Shown one piece after another: positions 63,248 to 64,000 of a stretch of DNA of 64,000 bases. Position numbers and translations under genes: made by a program. This DNA is from Ypsolopha sequella. Taxonomy: Eukaryota; Arthropoda; Insecta; Lepidoptera; Ypsolophidae. Below the pieces are notes generated by a model. That model was given only the letters and a program-made list of their open reading frames with translations, was not told the origin of the DNA and made no database searches. Positions within the stretch are counted from its first letter, which is position 1, and the number at the start of each line of letters is the position of its first letter. The stretch lies in assembly GCA_934047225.1 (NCBI GenBank), contig OW203993.1, positions 21,838,069 to 21,902,068 of the forward strand. Direction: 5' to 3'.

Positions 63248-63613
63248 TCAATAATCACAAGTATTACACGATCTCTTTGAAATTTTGTTAATAAAATTTT
63301 CTGTTGTATCGAGTATGTCATCTACTGGCTCAGTCACAATATGTTGAGCGCTTACTAAAACACTTTCACTTTCTTGCGAGATATCTACGAGTATTACTTC
63401 GATTTTTATCAATCGTCTGCCGACACGTGGTGCTTTGCTAATCACGAAACACGATGATTGTTCTGTTGCCGGTCGTTTTTTAACTGCTCGAACTTTTTTT
63501 TTATTTGATGGTAGAGTATTCGGTGTGATAACTTCTTCTATTTCACTATCAAAACCAATTAGCATATCTTGTGCATCTCGCGTGTAGAATGCTTCCGCAG
63601 CTTTGTCCATTAT
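63248..63613 (-). CDS. Short spliced gene of unknown function, 120 aa
   Basis: ATG 63610 starts a 120-residue frame with no family I recognise. It has an acidic first third, a Lys/Arg-rich middle ('NKKKVRAVKKRPATEQSS'), a Ser/Glu-rich stretch and a C-terminal 'KRSCNTCDY'. A 'ttatcttgtcag' acceptor ends just before it (exon from 63613) and a GTGAGT donor follows a short 5' exon ending at 63685, so the coding exon looks genuinely spliced. AATAAA on the minus strand at 63210-63205 fits the 3' end. It faces the Maverick cassette tail-to-tail and could be a Maverick gene or a host gene. Confidence 0.45.
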   Translation of the reverse strand: MMDKAAEAFYTRDAQDMLIGFDSEIEEVITPNTLPSNKKKVRAVKKRPATEQSSCFVISKAPRVGRRLIKIEVILVDISQESESVLVSAQHIVTEPVDDILDTTENFINKISKRSCNTCDY

Positions 63614-63767
63614 CTGACAAGATAAAATATTACAGATCCAGTCTAGTCAAAGAAATAATCGAAACTGATGCAAAATTTACTCACCAATTTATTGTTTTGT
63701 ATTTTCGTTACACTGAATAAACCTGTACGACTTTTACCTATGCAATGCAATGATTGAATATAAATAC

Positions 63768-64000
63768 TAGGGTGTCCCTTATATTTCAAGTTTTTTTTTT
63801 TTTTTTTATGCGTTTATTGAGTAAATACAAGAAAAATATACAATATTATAAAACTTATACAGCTAACGGAAACCATAAAGAGGTTTATGTGTCGCTGCAA
63901 GCGCTCACAACTAAAATTTTACTTATTTAATTTTATCAATTTTTTTATCGAGATAGTGACACTTTAAAATACTTTACGCATACCTTTTAAAAACTTTCGT
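63768..64000 (+). mobile_element. Terminus of a second TAGGGTGTCCC element, cut by window end
   Basis: 'tagggtgtccctt' at 63768 matches the first 11 bases of the complete element at 34577. The sequence to the right is AT-rich with a long T-run and no ORF in view. The other end lies outside. It begins about 80 bp upstream of the first exon of the gene at 63248-63613 and so occupies its promoter region. Confidence 0.5.

Overview
The window is eukaryotic and almost certainly from an insect, most likely a moth or butterfly. It holds spliced genes with GT..AG introns, an AT-rich background, and short repeats that I associate with Lepidoptera: a 'tttgcccgcggcttcgcccg' tail near 27810, a 'gtcaagtgcgaatcagactc' type repeat near 39732, and a 'ggaacccttataggatcact' type repeat near 25480. 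No bacterial-style operons, tRNAs or rRNAs were seen. The species call is an inference from repeat style and transposon content.

Only one ordinary host gene is clear: a two-exon homologue of telomere length and silencing protein 1 / C9orf78, a spliceosome-associated protein, at 5495-7632 (+). Its intron carries two long hairpin repeats. A second spliced gene of unknown function lies at 63248-63613 (-). Nearly everything else is mobile DNA or fossil virus sequence.

Left part (1-31 kb): a foldback repeat complex (1-2040), a CACTA/CMC-like element (2041-4556), a hAT-type MITE (4598-5333), the host gene, a degraded non-LTR retrotransposon (9179-11910, - strand), a second hAT MITE (12598-13207), a broken ZMYM1-like hAT transposase (13322-15749), two broken copies of an unassigned DDE-like transposase family (15899-16785 and 26754-27700), and a complete Tc1/mariner-like element (17531-19502) whose transposase has a triplicated helix-turn-helix unit and one stop. 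The most unusual object is 19994-23564: a roughly 950-codon virus-like gene with a capping-type 2'-O-methyltransferase core, sitting between two 312-bp inverted arms. The right arm runs straight into the 3' end of a BEL/Pao retrotransposon.

Middle part (31-52 kb): a THAP/P-element-like transposase gene that I reconstruct as four exons (39381 down to 31305). A complete 2.7-kb hAT-like element with an intact 753-aa transposase sits in its second intron. Next come a complete young Ty3/gypsy (Mag-like) element with identical 199-bp LTRs and one intact 1319-aa gag-pol ORF (40446-45104) inserted in a jockey-like LINE ORF1, a piggyBac transposase relic (46501-47577), and an errantivirus-like LTR element (47927-51787) whose env gene is cut by a LINE fragment and a MITE.

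Right part (52-64 kb): the capsid end of a Maverick/Polinton (penton-like gene, major capsid pseudogene, and a third conserved gene, 52774-55257). It is interrupted by a BEL/Pao element (55258-63120) with matching 581-bp LTRs and a 5-bp target duplication. That BEL element itself contains a DIRS-type tyrosine-recombinase retrotransposon (56690-60946) and a Penelope-like fragment (61240-61850). The final bases hold the terminus of a second element sharing the hAT-like terminal motif of the 34.6-37.3 kb transposon. The window is therefore best read as a deeply nested transposon graveyard with a few young, intact members and one unusual virus-derived insertion.
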